From SHZL01 sp963784425 (lineage in GTDB: Bacteria > Pseudomonadota > Gammaproteobacteria > Xanthomonadales > SZUA-36), in NCBI GenBank assembly GCA_963784425.1, contig CAWARM010000006.1, positions 1-64,000 on the forward strand: a DNA stretch of 64,000 bases, in the 5' to 3' direction. How positions within the stretch are numbered: the stretch's first letter is position 1; each line of letters begins with the position of its first letter. The translations under genes and the position numbers were made by a program. The notes under the pieces were generated by a model that saw only the letters and a list, made by a program, of their open reading frames with translations, ran no database searches and was not told the origin of the DNA. Below, piece by piece: positions 17,763-25,163 of this stretch.

Positions 17763-18932
17763 GTGGATACCCTGCGTGGCAAAGTAGCAATTGTCGGAGC
17801 GGCTGACACCGAAGTTGGGAAAGTACCGGGACTAAGCTCCACCGAACTGTGCATCGAAGCGGCCCTGCGTGCGCTGGACGACGCCGGAATCAGCAAGAAC
17901 GAGGTGGACGGCCTGGTTACCTGTAATTCCATGGCCGAGCCGCACATGTACCAGGCGGAAGTGCTGGCCGAGTACCTGCAGATTTTTCCCCGCTACTGCA
18001 TCAGCGCCAGCGCTGGCGGGGGCACTACCTATTCCAGCCTGTACCATGCCGCCAACGCCATTGCGGCAGGTGTGTGCGAAACGGTGTTGATCTGCCTTGC
18101 CGACAGCCTGCGCAGCGGGCTGAGCCGTGACCAGGCCATGCAAATGCAGTCGTCCACCGGTCACCGCGAATTCGAGATTCCCTACGGGCCAACGGTGCCG
18201 GCCTACTATGCGCTGATCGCCCGTGCCCACATGGATGCCTATGGAACAACGCCGGAGCAGTTTGCTGCCGTAGCCGTGCACGCGCGCCGGCATGCGGCGC
18301 GGAATCCCGCCGCACAAATGCGCGAGCTGATCAGCATCGATGACGTGCTCAATTCGCGCATGATCGCCGATCCTCTGCACCTGCTGGATTGTTCGCTGGT
18401 ATCGGACGGTGGTGCCGCGGTTATCCTTACTTCGGCCAGCCGGGCTAAGAATTTCCGGCATCACCCGGTGTATCTGCTGGGCGCAGGAGAAGGTCATAGT
18501 CATGAACACATCAGTCAGGCGCACGACCTGACTGCTTCAGCTGCAGCTGATTCAGGACGCCGGGCATTCCGCATGGCGGGGCTGGGCCCGGCGGACATTG
18601 ACGTCGCGGGAATTTATGACTGCTTTACCCCGGTGGTGCTGATCGAGCTGGAAGATCTCGGTTTTTGTGCCAAGGGCGAGGCAGGGTCATTTGTCGCAGC
18701 AGGTGAAACCGCGCTGGAAGGCTCATTGCCAATGAATACCCATGGCGGGCTGCTGTCGCACTGTCATCCCGGACATCCCGGTGCAATTTTTGCCCTGACG
18801 GAAGCCGTGACCCAATTGCGTCACGCTGCCGGCGAGCGGCAGGTCGGGGAGGTAGAGGTCGCATTGGTCCATGCCCAGGGCGGCATCATGTCCAGCCACT
18901 CCACCTTGATACTGGGCAGGGAGCGGGACTGA
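17763..18932 (+). CDS. thiolase-superfamily protein lacking the usual nucleophilic cysteine (lipid-transfer/aldolase-like)
   Basis: A 389-residue thiolase-fold protein of the SCP-x/Ltp group, starting at GTG 17763 behind GGAG. The C-terminal motif NTHGGLLSHCHPGHPGA and the final HAQGGIMSSHSTLIL are typical. The segment where thiolases carry the acyl-accepting Cys reads CISASAGGGTTYSS (residues 79-92); the Cys falls before the conserved position, which holds Ser or Ala. Ltp-type members without that Cys act with a DUF35 partner as retro-aldolases that cut side chains in steroid catabolism. The DUF35 gene follows with a one-base overlap, which supports that reading. Confidence 0.8.
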   Translation: MDTLRGKVAIVGAADTEVGKVPGLSSTELCIEAALRALDDAGISKNEVDGLVTCNSMAEPHMYQAEVLAEYLQIFPRYCISASAGGGTTYSSLYHAANAIAAGVCETVLICLADSLRSGLSRDQAMQMQSSTGHREFEIPYGPTVPAYYALIARAHMDAYGTTPEQFAAVAVHARRHAARNPAAQMRELISIDDVLNSRMIADPLHLLDCSLVSDGGAAVILTSASRAKNFRHHPVYLLGAGEGHSHEHISQAHDLTASAAADSGRRAFRMAGLGPADIDVAGIYDCFTPVVLIELEDLGFCAKGEAGSFVAAGETALEGSLPMNTHGGLLSHCHPGHPGAIFALTEAVTQLRHAAGERQVGEVEVALVHAQGGIMSSHSTLILGRERD

Positions 18933-19462
18933 TGACAGCGAACGCGGGAAAATTCCTGCCACACCCAACCCCGGTCAGCCAGGTGTATTGGGATGCCTGC
19001 CGCAAACACCAGTTGCTCATCCAGCATTGCGGCAGCTGTGGCCAGTATCAGTTCTATCCGCGCAGTTTTTGCACCGGGTGCATGGCGCGCGAACCGGCGT
19101 GGGAGCAGGCCAGCGGATTCGGCACGGTAATGACCTGGACCGTGGTGCGGCGGCCAGTGGCGGAAGCCTACGCAGCCGACACTCCCTATGTCATTGCATT
19201 GATCAAGCTGGATGAAGGCCCGGTGATGATGAGCCAGGTGAACGGATGCGACGTGGATGAGGTGCGCAGCGGATTGCGCGTCGAGGTAGCGTTTGCGGCC
19301 TGGTCGGAACAAGTCACTGTACCCGTGTTCAGGCCGGCCGGCGGCCGGCGTCCTGAGCATGGCCGACCGGAGTGCCTGGCTGGAGTTGACCCGGGAGGCT
19401 GTCCTCGAGCCGGAACTGCCCATCTGCGATTGCCACCATCATCTGTGGGATTACCCCGATAA
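18932..19462 (+). CDS. DUF35/OB-fold zinc-ribbon partner protein
   Basis: The N-terminal part has a rubredoxin-like zinc ribbon, Cys33/Cys36 (HCGSCGQ) and Cys47/Cys50 (FCTGCMA), followed by an OB-fold (GFGTVMTWTVVRRPVAEAY). This is the DUF35 architecture that pairs with thiolase-fold proteins and forms their CoA channel. The start overlaps the thiolase stop (TGATG). Typical length is about 135-140 residues, but this frame runs 176 and overlaps the next gene by 104 bases; the last 40 residues are low-complexity Pro/Arg/Gly and look non-native. A TGA at 19354 in another frame, five bases before the next ATG, suggests a late frameshift. Confidence 0.75.
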   Translation: MTANAGKFLPHPTPVSQVYWDACRKHQLLIQHCGSCGQYQFYPRSFCTGCMAREPAWEQASGFGTVMTWTVVRRPVAEAYAADTPYVIALIKLDEGPVMMSQVNGCDVDEVRSGLRVEVAFAAWSEQVTVPVFRPAGGRRPEHGRPECLAGVDPGGCPRAGTAHLRLPPSSVGLPR

Positions 19463-20369
19463 CCGCTACCTCGTCGATGAATTCCTGCAGGATATCAGCG
19501 GAAATGTTGGGGGCGGCCACAAGGTGGTCAGCAGCGTGTTCGTGGAGTGCCTGCAGTTCTACCGCACGGAGGGTCCACTTGAACTCAGGCCGGTAGGAGA
19601 AACCGATTTCGTCGATAGTGTCGCCGGCGTGTACCCGGCCCCGGGGGGGAAGGTCAACGTGGCGGCCGGCATAGTCGGTTTTGCGGACCTGGCACTGGGC
19701 GCTGCAGTGCAGCCTGTGCTCGAAGCCCACAGGGCGGCGAGCAAACGCTTTCGCGGCGTGCGCCATGCCAGTGCCTGGGATGCGAGCGAGCAGGTGCACA
19801 ACGCCCATACGAAGCCGGTATGGAACCTGTTGCAGACTGCTGACTTCCGCCAGGGACTGGCCTGCGTGCAAGGTCTGGACCTGAGCTTTGACGCCTGGCT
19901 GTTCCACCCGCAAATCCCGCAGCTCACCGAACTGGCGCAAGCCTTTCCGGATTTGCCCATAGCTCTTAACCACATGGCCGGGCCTTTGGGCATTGGCCCG
20001 TATGCGGGGCAGCGCGAAGAAGTGTTCAGTGCGTGGCGCAGGGACATGGCGGACTTGGCCCGCTGCGAAAACGTCTGCGTCAAGCTCGGTGGCCGGACCC
20101 TCACGTTGGCGGGGTTCGGCTGGCACAAGAGAGCGGCGCCACCCGGTTCAGTTGAGCTGGCCGCGGCTATGGCGCCTTATTTCTGCGCCTGCATAGAACT
20201 GTTCGGTGCCGGTCGTTGCATGTTCGAGAGCGATTTTCCGGTGGACAAGGCGTCGTGTTCCTACACGGTATTGTGGAATGCGTTCAAGCGCCTCACTGCG
20301 AAATATTCCGCGTCAGAACGAAGTGCTTTATTCCACGATACGGCGACGCGCTTTTACAGATTGGCTTAG
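19359..20369 (+). CDS. amidohydrolase-2 family TIM-barrel hydrolase/decarboxylase
   Basis: A protein of 336 residues starting at the ATG at 19359 (MADRSAWLEL). The first metal motif is CDCHHHLWDYPDNRY (HxH on strand 1), a His lies in ALNHMAGPLG, and the strand-8 Asp is in MFESDFPVDK, the pattern of PF04909 enzymes such as lactonases and decarboxylases of pyrone or 4-oxo acids. It probably hydrolyses a lactone or decarboxylates a pathway acid. It is the last gene of the degradation operon. Its 3' end overlaps the convergent cofD gene by 42 bases. Confidence 0.8.
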   Translation: MADRSAWLELTREAVLEPELPICDCHHHLWDYPDNRYLVDEFLQDISGNVGGGHKVVSSVFVECLQFYRTEGPLELRPVGETDFVDSVAGVYPAPGGKVNVAAGIVGFADLALGAAVQPVLEAHRAASKRFRGVRHASAWDASEQVHNAHTKPVWNLLQTADFRQGLACVQGLDLSFDAWLFHPQIPQLTELAQAFPDLPIALNHMAGPLGIGPYAGQREEVFSAWRRDMADLARCENVCVKLGGRTLTLAGFGWHKRAAPPGSVELAAAMAPYFCACIELFGAGRCMFESDFPVDKASCSYTVLWNAFKRLTAKYSASERSALFHDTATRFYRLA

Positions 20370-21302
20370 AAACTCCACGCAAACCCGGGCCAGCTCTACG
20401 CGGTCCTCCAGGCTGTCCATCACGGTCTGCGCCTTTTTGATGGCGACTCCGGACCTACCCATTTCGCCCTGCAGCCCCGCGTCCAAAGCGTCCACGATAA
20501 AGCCATCGAGAAAATCGGCATAGTGCCGCAGTACCGACGTGGCCGAAACCGGTAGCGACAGTTCATGCATCATCTTGGCGGCAGGCCCCTTGATGGCAGC
20601 GCCGGCAACAATGGGTGACACCGCAATGACGGGCGCCTTGCACCTTGCCAGCCGCTCGCGCATGCCGGGCACTGAGAGCAGGGGATCAATGCTGACGAAG
20701 GGATTGGAAGGGCAGAGGATGACGCCGGCGAGGTCAGGCTGGTCCAGCCAATGGAGTATTTCCGGGTTGATCTTAGCGTCGCCTGAACCGGAGAATGCAA
20801 AGCCCGTGACCACCGGGGCGCATTTGTCGCGCACGAAATAGTGCTGGAAAGCCAGCGGCCCACCGGCCGTGAGCACCTGTGTGCTTACGCTGTCATCGGA
20901 CATGGGCCAGATGGGATGCGCAATGCCCAGCGACGCGGCGAGGGCTGAGGTGCAACGTGTGAGCGACTGTCCGGCTGCCAGCCTGCGGGTGCGCTCGACA
21001 TGCAGGGCAAGGTCCTTGTCCCCGAGCTGAAACCAGGTCTCGCCACCCAGTTGCGCCAGGGCGTTCATGAACTGCCAGCTTTCGCCTTTCCTGCCCCAGC
21101 CGGTTTCCGGATTGTTCTCGCCGCTGAGGGTATACATCAGGGTATCGATATCCGGCGAGATATGCAGGCCAAGATGGCGGAAATCGTCGCCGGTGTTGAC
21201 CGCAAAAGCCAATTGCTCCGGTGGCAGGATTTTAGAGAGGCCCAGCGCCAGCTTGGCGCCGCCCACGCCGCCGGTGATGGCGAGATAGCGCCCTGTGCCC
21301 AT
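20328..21302 (-). CDS. cofD: CofD, phospholactate/phosphoglycerate transferase of F420 synthesis
   Basis: 324 residues. It joins the deazaflavin Fo to the nucleotide-activated acid made by CofC, giving F420-0 or its analogue. The signature TGGVGGAKLALGL is at residues 10-22, with AVNTGDDFRHLGLHISPDID and the later LCPSNPFVSIDP nucleotide loop. Length and motifs fit CofD/FbiA. It starts two bases after the cofE stop and ends the minus-strand operon. Its 3' end overlaps the convergent amidohydrolase gene, so transcripts may interfere. Confidence 0.93.
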   Translation of the reverse strand: MGTGRYLAITGGVGGAKLALGLSKILPPEQLAFAVNTGDDFRHLGLHISPDIDTLMYTLSGENNPETGWGRKGESWQFMNALAQLGGETWFQLGDKDLALHVERTRRLAAGQSLTRCTSALAASLGIAHPIWPMSDDSVSTQVLTAGGPLAFQHYFVRDKCAPVVTGFAFSGSGDAKINPEILHWLDQPDLAGVILCPSNPFVSIDPLLSVPGMRERLARCKAPVIAVSPIVAGAAIKGPAAKMMHELSLPVSATSVLRHYADFLDGFIVDALDAGLQGEMGRSGVAIKKAQTVMDSLEDRVELARVCVEFLSQSVKARRRIVE

Positions 21303-21304
21303 GC

Positions 21305-22072
21305 TTACCTGAACAAGTCTTCGGCCAGGGGCCGCAGAGAGTCCGCCGCAACCTGCGCCGACCTTTCCGCAGGAAAGCCCCGCACCACGGCAGCAGGAAC
21401 GCGTTCGGTGGTTTCACCCATCACCAGCATGGCCGCTGTCGCAATGGAGTCCGCGCGGTTGATCATCGTGACTTTGAGTTCCCGGCCAAACATGTCGGTC
21501 TGTCCCCGCCGGTCATCAAGCACCGTGATGCCCGCGCTGCCGATCGCTATTCCAACCGTGCCCATGCGCCACGGCCGGTTGATGCTGTCGCTGATGATGA
21601 TACCGAGGTTTAAGCCCTGATCCGCGGCAAAGTCAGCGCGCAAGCGCCGGGCGGACTGGTCCGGATCCAGCGGAAGCAGCAGTGCCGACTCGCCTCCGTC
21701 GTGGGAGATATTGGATTGATCAACCCCCGCGTTGGCGCTGACGATACCCAGCCGGTGGCGCACGATCAGCACGCCGCGCGTCTTGCGTATGATGGTGTCC
21801 GATTCCCGCAGGACGAGTTCAACCAGCCTTGGGTCCTTGTCCACTTCTTCGGCAAGTTTCACCGCTTCCGGGGAAACCTCTACATCAGCCAGCAGCACTT
21901 GCCGGCCTTCCGCTTTGGAAACGATCTTCTGTGCCAGCACCAGCACGTCTCCATCCCGCAGGGCGAAGCCGGCACGATCACAGGCAGTGCCGATCAGCAG
22001 CGCGAGATTGTCTCCGCTACGGACCAGCGGCAGGTCCGTAACGGGGTGTATGAGTAGCGCAGGCGAATTCAC
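21305..22072 (-). CDS. cofE: CofE, F420-0:gamma-glutamyl ligase
   Basis: It adds glutamates to F420-0. The family begins at LLIHPVTDLPLVRSGDNLA and contains LAQKIVSKAEGR, the metal/GTP region GVDQSNISHDGGESALLLP and IISDSINRPWRMGTVGIAIG. The start is taken as the GTG at 22072, giving 255 residues; upstream codons are non-native and would enter the fgd gene. The length fits a stand-alone archaeal-type CofE. The nitroreductase-like C-terminal domain that mycobacterial FbiB uses to reduce dehydro-F420 is absent. It lies 40 bases after fgd and two bases before cofD. Confidence 0.93.
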   Translation of the reverse strand: MNSPALLIHPVTDLPLVRSGDNLALLIGTACDRAGFALRDGDVLVLAQKIVSKAEGRQVLLADVEVSPEAVKLAEEVDKDPRLVELVLRESDTIIRKTRGVLIVRHRLGIVSANAGVDQSNISHDGGESALLLPLDPDQSARRLRADFAADQGLNLGIIISDSINRPWRMGTVGIAIGSAGITVLDDRRGQTDMFGRELKVTMINRADSIATAAMLVMGETTERVPAAVVRGFPAERSAQVAADSLRPLAEDLFR

Positions 22073-22112
22073 CGGAAGACGACGGGTAATCGGCCTGCGG
22101 TCACGCGCGCTG

Positions 22113-23132
22113 TCAACCGAATTCTTTACGCAGTAGCGGCAGCACCTGGTCGGCGTACAGGCGCAGGAATTTCTCCTGGTCCGCGCCCGGCGCATGGAAC
22201 ACCAGATGGGTGAAGCCAAGTTTAATATAGGGCCTGATACGCTCCACCTGCTCTTGCGGATCAGCGGAAACGATCCAGCGGCTGGTGATGCGCTCCAGCG
22301 GCAAGGCATCCGCCAGCCGCTCCATTTGCAGCGGGTCCTCTACGTTGGTTTTTTCCTGTGGTGACAGCGCCAGGGCCGCCCACCACCGGGTATCGTTTCT
22401 GGCCCTGTCAATGTCCGGGTCAAACGATACTTTCATTTCGATCATTTTTTCAATGTCGTGCATGCCCCGGCCAGACTCGTCAAGCCCCGCCTGCACATTG
22501 GGCAGCAGGGTTTCAGTGTAGAGCTGGGGTGCTTTTCCACTGGTGCAAATAAACCCGCTGGCAACCTGGCCGGCAAGTTTGGCCGCAGTTGGCCCGGCAG
22601 CGCCAATGTAGATGGGAACCGGTTCTTCAGGGCGGTCATAAATGGTCGCATTTATCGTGCGGAAATAATTACCTGAAAAGGACACCCGTTCCTGTGTCCA
22701 CAACAGACGGATTAATTCCAATGACTCTTTGAGCCGTTCGAAGCGCTCTTTGAAACCCGGCCACTCCATTCCCGTAGCAGATACCTCGTTCAGCGACTCG
22801 CCGGTACCGACACCTAAAATAACGCGTCCGGGATAAAGCACGCCCAGGGTTCCAAAAGCTTGCGCCATAATCGCCGGGGGATACCTGAATGTGGGTGTTG
22901 CCACGCTGGTGCCCATGGCAATTCTGCACGTGCGCTCGCCCAATGCCGCCAGCCATGACAGCGAAAATGGGGCGTGTCCGCCGGGATGTCTCCACGGCTG
23001 GAAGTGATCACTGACCCACACCGAGTCAAAGCCGACTTCCTCTGCAAGGACCGAAAACTCCAACAGTTCGCGGGGGCCGAATTGTTCAGCCGATGCTTTG
23101 TAGCCTAGTTTGAGCTTGGAATGAGTATTCAT
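22113..23132 (-). CDS. fgd: F420-dependent glucose-6-phosphate dehydrogenase
   Basis: 339 residues, LLM-type TIM barrel. It oxidises glucose-6-phosphate to 6-phosphogluconolactone and reduces F420. Similarity to mycobacterial FGD1 is strong throughout: LKLGYKASAEQF, the active-site SDHFQPWRHPGGHAPFSLSW (His43 and Trp47 here) and GVGTGESLNE (the glutamate acid/base). The sugar-phosphate contacts Lys in CTSGK and Arg in SRWIVSAD are kept, and one Lys of FGD1 appears as Arg in MERLADALP. pgl and gnd lie directly upstream in the same operon, which supports a true glucose-6-phosphate substrate rather than a generic F420 reductase. Confidence 0.93.
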   Translation of the reverse strand: MNTHSKLKLGYKASAEQFGPRELLEFSVLAEEVGFDSVWVSDHFQPWRHPGGHAPFSLSWLAALGERTCRIAMGTSVATPTFRYPPAIMAQAFGTLGVLYPGRVILGVGTGESLNEVSATGMEWPGFKERFERLKESLELIRLLWTQERVSFSGNYFRTINATIYDRPEEPVPIYIGAAGPTAAKLAGQVASGFICTSGKAPQLYTETLLPNVQAGLDESGRGMHDIEKMIEMKVSFDPDIDRARNDTRWWAALALSPQEKTNVEDPLQMERLADALPLERITSRWIVSADPQEQVERIRPYIKLGFTHLVFHAPGADQEKFLRLYADQVLPLLRKEFG

Positions 23133-23186
23133 CAGTGGCGCTGTCCCAGTTTGTTAGCAATAGAATGATTGTAGTAAGCAACGAAA

Positions 23187-23873
23187 TTAACTAGTAAGCA
23201 ATGGAATGTCGGTAAAAATGGTCGCCTGGTCCTGGCTGACACGTCCGGCCGGAATTGACGGGTCGTGCGCGAGCACGCGCTGCAGCATGCCGGCTTTATC
23301 TGCCCCGCTGATCAACCACAGGATATTGCGGGCGCGGTTGATGACGGGATAAGTCAGCGTCATACGCGTGCGTTGATGCTCAACACGGGCAATGTCCACG
23401 TCTCGAGCCAGCGAGTCCAGCACGGGGTTGCCCGGAAACAATGATGCCGTGTGCCCGTCGCCTCCCAGTCCGAGGTGAACGAGGTCAAGAATCGCCGGTA
23501 TGCCGGCAAGGCCGCGCAACGTGTGCATGTAGCTGTTGGCGGCCGCATCGAGGTTATCTTGCAGTACCGGCATAGCGTACACCTGGCCGGGTGGAATGCC
23601 GATCCGGCTGGTGAACTGGGCCTGGATGTGCGTCAGGTTTCTCTCCTCATCGCCATCGGGTGCAACCCGTTCGTCTACCTGGACAATATGAAAACGGTCC
23701 CACGGCAGATCCAGCCGGGCGAGATGGTTCAGCATTAGCCAGGGGGTGCTGCCGCCGCTGAGCGCGAGGGTAAAACGGCCGCGTTCATCAATGGCCTGCA
23801 TGGCGCAGCTGGCAATGTGTGCAGCGGCTGCGCTGGCGACCACTGCCGGCGATGTCAGCGACTGGCAGTCCAT
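23187..23873 (-). CDS. pgl: 6-phosphogluconolactonase
   Basis: 228 residues. It hydrolyses the lactone released by the glucose-6-phosphate dehydrogenase. The family motifs are intact: ALSGGSTPWLMLNHL, VQVDERVAPDGDEERN and LGLGGDGHTASLFPG. It lies 54 bases before fgd and six bases after gnd, so the three oxidative pentose-phosphate steps are in one transcript. The short spacer to fgd and the 3' end of pgl hold three imperfect copies of a roughly 12-base AT-rich word (TAGTAAGCAA type) at about 20-base spacing; I cannot assign them a role. Confidence 0.93.
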   Translation of the reverse strand: MDCQSLTSPAVVASAAAAHIASCAMQAIDERGRFTLALSGGSTPWLMLNHLARLDLPWDRFHIVQVDERVAPDGDEERNLTHIQAQFTSRIGIPPGQVYAMPVLQDNLDAAANSYMHTLRGLAGIPAILDLVHLGLGGDGHTASLFPGNPVLDSLARDVDIARVEHQRTRMTLTYPVINRARNILWLISGADKAGMLQRVLAHDPSIPAGRVSQDQATIFTDIPLLTS

Positions 23874-23879
23874 CGCGCG

Positions 23880-24872
23880 CTATTTCTTTTCCAGGTGGCC
23901 GCCGAACGCAAAGCGCAAGGCGCTGAGCATGCGGTTTGCGTACCCGGCTTCGCCCCTGGAACTGAAGCGCTCAAACAAGGCAGCGGTGAGAACATGGGCC
24001 GGGATACCCATGTCGGTGGCGGTCTTTACCGTCCAGCGGCCTTCGCCGGAATCGCTGACTTCTCCACTAAAACTGTGCAAATCCGAATCCCCGGCCAGGC
24101 CTTGCGCTGCAAGGTCCAGCAACCAGGAGCCCACGACGCTGCCGCGTCGCCACAGTTCGGCAATCTCGCCCGTGGTGACATCAAGTTGCACTGCAGCGGC
24201 TTGTGCTGCCGGGTCGGCGTCCGGGGACTTGTCCGCGGCTTTGTGCATCATGGCGAATCCCTCCGCATAGGCGGCCATCAATCCGTATTCGATCCCGTTG
24301 TGAACCATTTTCACGAAGTGTCCGGCGCCGTGCGGGCCACAGTGCAGGTAGCCCTGGTCAGCGGTGCTGCCCGGCAGGGCATTGCCCGGCGTTGCCGGAA
24401 CCGAATCATGCGCTGGCGCCAGCGTGCGGAAGATCGGGTCGAGGTGTTGCACGGTGCCGGCCTCGCCGCCAATCATCAGGCAGTAGCCACGTTCACGCCC
24501 CCACACCCCGCCGCTGGTTCCGACATCGACATGGGCTATGCCCTGTCCAGCCAATTGCCGGGCGCGGCGAACATCATCCGGAAAATACGAATTGCCACCA
24601 TCAATAAGGATATCGTTCCGTTCCAGCAGGCCCGCCAGCCTGGCTATGACCGAATCGACCACCTTGTCCGGAATCATCATCCAGATGGGCCTTGGTCGGT
24701 CCAGCGCGGCCACCAGGGCCGCCAGCGAGTCAACGGCCACGGCACCGGACGTCGCCAGCTTTTCACGGCTGGCCGGGTCTTCGTCGTAAACCACGCAATC
24801 GTGCCCGTCCCTGAGCAAGCGCAGTACCATATTCGAGCCCATGCGGCCCAGCCCAATCATTCCTATTTGCAT
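23880..24872 (-). CDS. gnd: 6-phosphogluconate dehydrogenase (decarboxylating), short NAD-type
   Basis: 330 residues from the ATG at 24872 (MQIGMIGLGRMGSNM); longer upstream frames lack family character. The Rossmann motif GLGRMG is followed by VVYDEDP, with Asp30 at the end of beta-2, which favours NAD over NADP. The substrate motif is LIDGGNSYFPDD, and the C-terminal helical region is present (HNGIEYGLMAAYAEGF). The length fits the short Gnd/YqeC class rather than the 470-residue enteric enzyme. It is the first gene of the minus arm and produces ribulose-5-phosphate after the F420-linked step. Confidence 0.9.
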   Translation of the reverse strand: MQIGMIGLGRMGSNMVLRLLRDGHDCVVYDEDPASREKLATSGAVAVDSLAALVAALDRPRPIWMMIPDKVVDSVIARLAGLLERNDILIDGGNSYFPDDVRRARQLAGQGIAHVDVGTSGGVWGRERGYCLMIGGEAGTVQHLDPIFRTLAPAHDSVPATPGNALPGSTADQGYLHCGPHGAGHFVKMVHNGIEYGLMAAYAEGFAMMHKAADKSPDADPAAQAAAVQLDVTTGEIAELWRRGSVVGSWLLDLAAQGLAGDSDLHSFSGEVSDSGEGRWTVKTATDMGIPAHVLTAALFERFSSRGEAGYANRMLSALRFAFGGHLEKK

Positions 24873-24975
24873 TGATTCACCAAATCCGGGGTAAGTATTA
24901 AACTTGTACGATATACCGATTTCATCATAATGGTGGGAATGTGGATGTAGCAATCCGTATAGCCTTCAATTCGTC

Positions 24976-25003
24976 TTGCAACACGCACTGTTTTTGTTAT
25001 CAT
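24976..25003 (+). promoter_or_regulatory. candidate sigma-70 promoter of the frhB-kor-cof operon
   Basis: TTGCAA at 24976-24981 and TATCAT at 24998-25003 are separated by 16 bases in the 291-base divergent region between gnd and frhB. Transcription would begin near 25010. No other good promoter is seen on this strand. The opposite-strand promoter for gnd was not identified. Confidence 0.4.
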
Positions 25004-25013
25004 CGCTGGGAGT

Positions 25014-25028
25014 TTGAACATTATTCAA
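25014..25028 (+). promoter_or_regulatory. palindromic operator candidate upstream of frhB
   Basis: The inverted repeat TTGAACATTATTCAA lies just downstream of the proposed -10 element, in a position suited to repression. It matches the palindrome at 12705-12719 in 13 of 15 positions. The remaining leader to the frhB start holds an imperfect GC hairpin around 25115-25138 and no other recognised element. Confidence 0.45.
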
Positions 25029-25163
25029 ATACTGTTAAAAACACAGGTATTGCAGTGGATTGTACTTGCTTTCCAAAGTTTCCCTGCTTGCATGAAAATC
25101 TCTAAGCAGTGCGGGCCCGGCTGGCCACAAGGCCGGTTGTGATCTTAACCAGATGCTTATTCC

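Noticed and set aside
23151..23203. Three imperfect TAGTAAGCAA-type words at about 20-base spacing near the pgl stop
   Set aside because: Too short and degenerate for a CRISPR or an iteron array; noted under pgl only.
25111..25141. GC-rich imperfect hairpin in the frhB leader, considered as a riboswitch or attenuator
   Set aside because: Only an eight-pair stem with wobble, no U-run and no conserved riboswitch features that I can recognise.
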